A stretch of DNA of 23,698 nt from an uncultured Prevotella sp. (GTDB taxonomy: Bacteria > Bacteroidota > Bacteroidia > Bacteroidales > Bacteroidaceae): positions 1 to 23,698 of the forward strand of contig CALCHM010000174.1 of assembly GCA_937901345.1 (NCBI GenBank). The letters are read 5' to 3'. The translations under genes and the position numbers were made by a program. Under the pieces are notes generated by a model that saw only the letters and a list, made by a program, of their open reading frames with translations, did not search any database and was not told the DNA's origin. Below, in pieces: positions 23,644-23,698 of this stretch. Position 1 is the first letter of the stretch. The number at the start of each line of letters is the position of its first letter.

Positions 23644-23698
23644 ACAGAGTACAGAGTACAACTGACAGAGTACAGAGTACAACTGACAGAGTACAGAG
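23644..23698. repeat. 21-bp tandem repeat at the right edge
   Basis: Two full units (23644-23664, 23665-23685) and a partial third are built from ACAGAGTACAGAGTACAACT plus G. They are identical as far as seen, and the array continues past the window. The same words occur in direct and inverted form at 20291-20326 and 20464-20518. Confidence 0.93.

Overview
The window reads as a chromosomal segment of a Bacteroidales bacterium, most likely from the Prevotellaceae. Three things point there. The gene families are typical of the group: a DUF6261-like protein, a two-domain secreted M16 peptidase, an aldo/keto reductase with a ferredoxin tail, and a short 'LAAS' peptide. Several intergenic regions carry the Bacteroidota -7 promoter box TAnnTTTG. 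Starts lack clear Shine-Dalgarno sequences. No rRNA, tRNA, insertion sequence, phage gene or CRISPR array was seen.

Layout. 1-1476: a DUF6261-like gene (minus) with hairpins downstream and a 41-42 bp tandem array upstream. 1477-6434: a divergent pair, a cytosolic aminopeptidase P (minus) and a secreted zinc M16 peptidase (plus), the latter closed by a strong terminator. 6435-6947: a REP-like composite of tandem and inverted repeats between convergent genes. 6948-12861: a minus-strand efflux operon ordered TolC, MacA-like adaptor, ATPase, MacB-like permease, with a LytS-type histidine kinase gene downstream. 12862-13662: a second array of about 42 bp units plus the promoter of the next gene. 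13663-18426: a 1503-residue secreted glycoside hydrolase related to GH36/clan D and a previously uncalled 54-residue ORF. 18427-20249: glutamine synthetase (minus). 20250-20520: a repeat-rich spacer. 20521-23544: a two-gene redox unit (minus) made of a polytopic polyferredoxin and a Tat-signal aldo/keto reductase-ferredoxin. The right edge holds a rightward promoter followed by a 21 bp tandem repeat, leading out of the window.

How the genes work together. The efflux genes form a complete tripartite ABC pump (outer-membrane channel, adaptor, ATPase, permease). The redox pair looks like a membrane-to-periplasm electron chain: a NapH-like membrane part, a buried Tat motif, then a NapG-like cluster domain, next to an exported oxidoreductase with its own iron-sulfur clusters. 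The two peptidases could act in sequence on peptides outside and inside the cell. The large hydrolase has no SusC/SusD partners in view.

Most worth a second look: the two unrelated-looking arrays that share a 41-42 bp period, one with an alternating A/B unit order; the hydrolase with four related beta modules inserted ahead of its barrel; the small peptide ORF behind it; and the polyferredoxin with an internal twin-arginine motif, which suggests combined Sec and Tat insertion.
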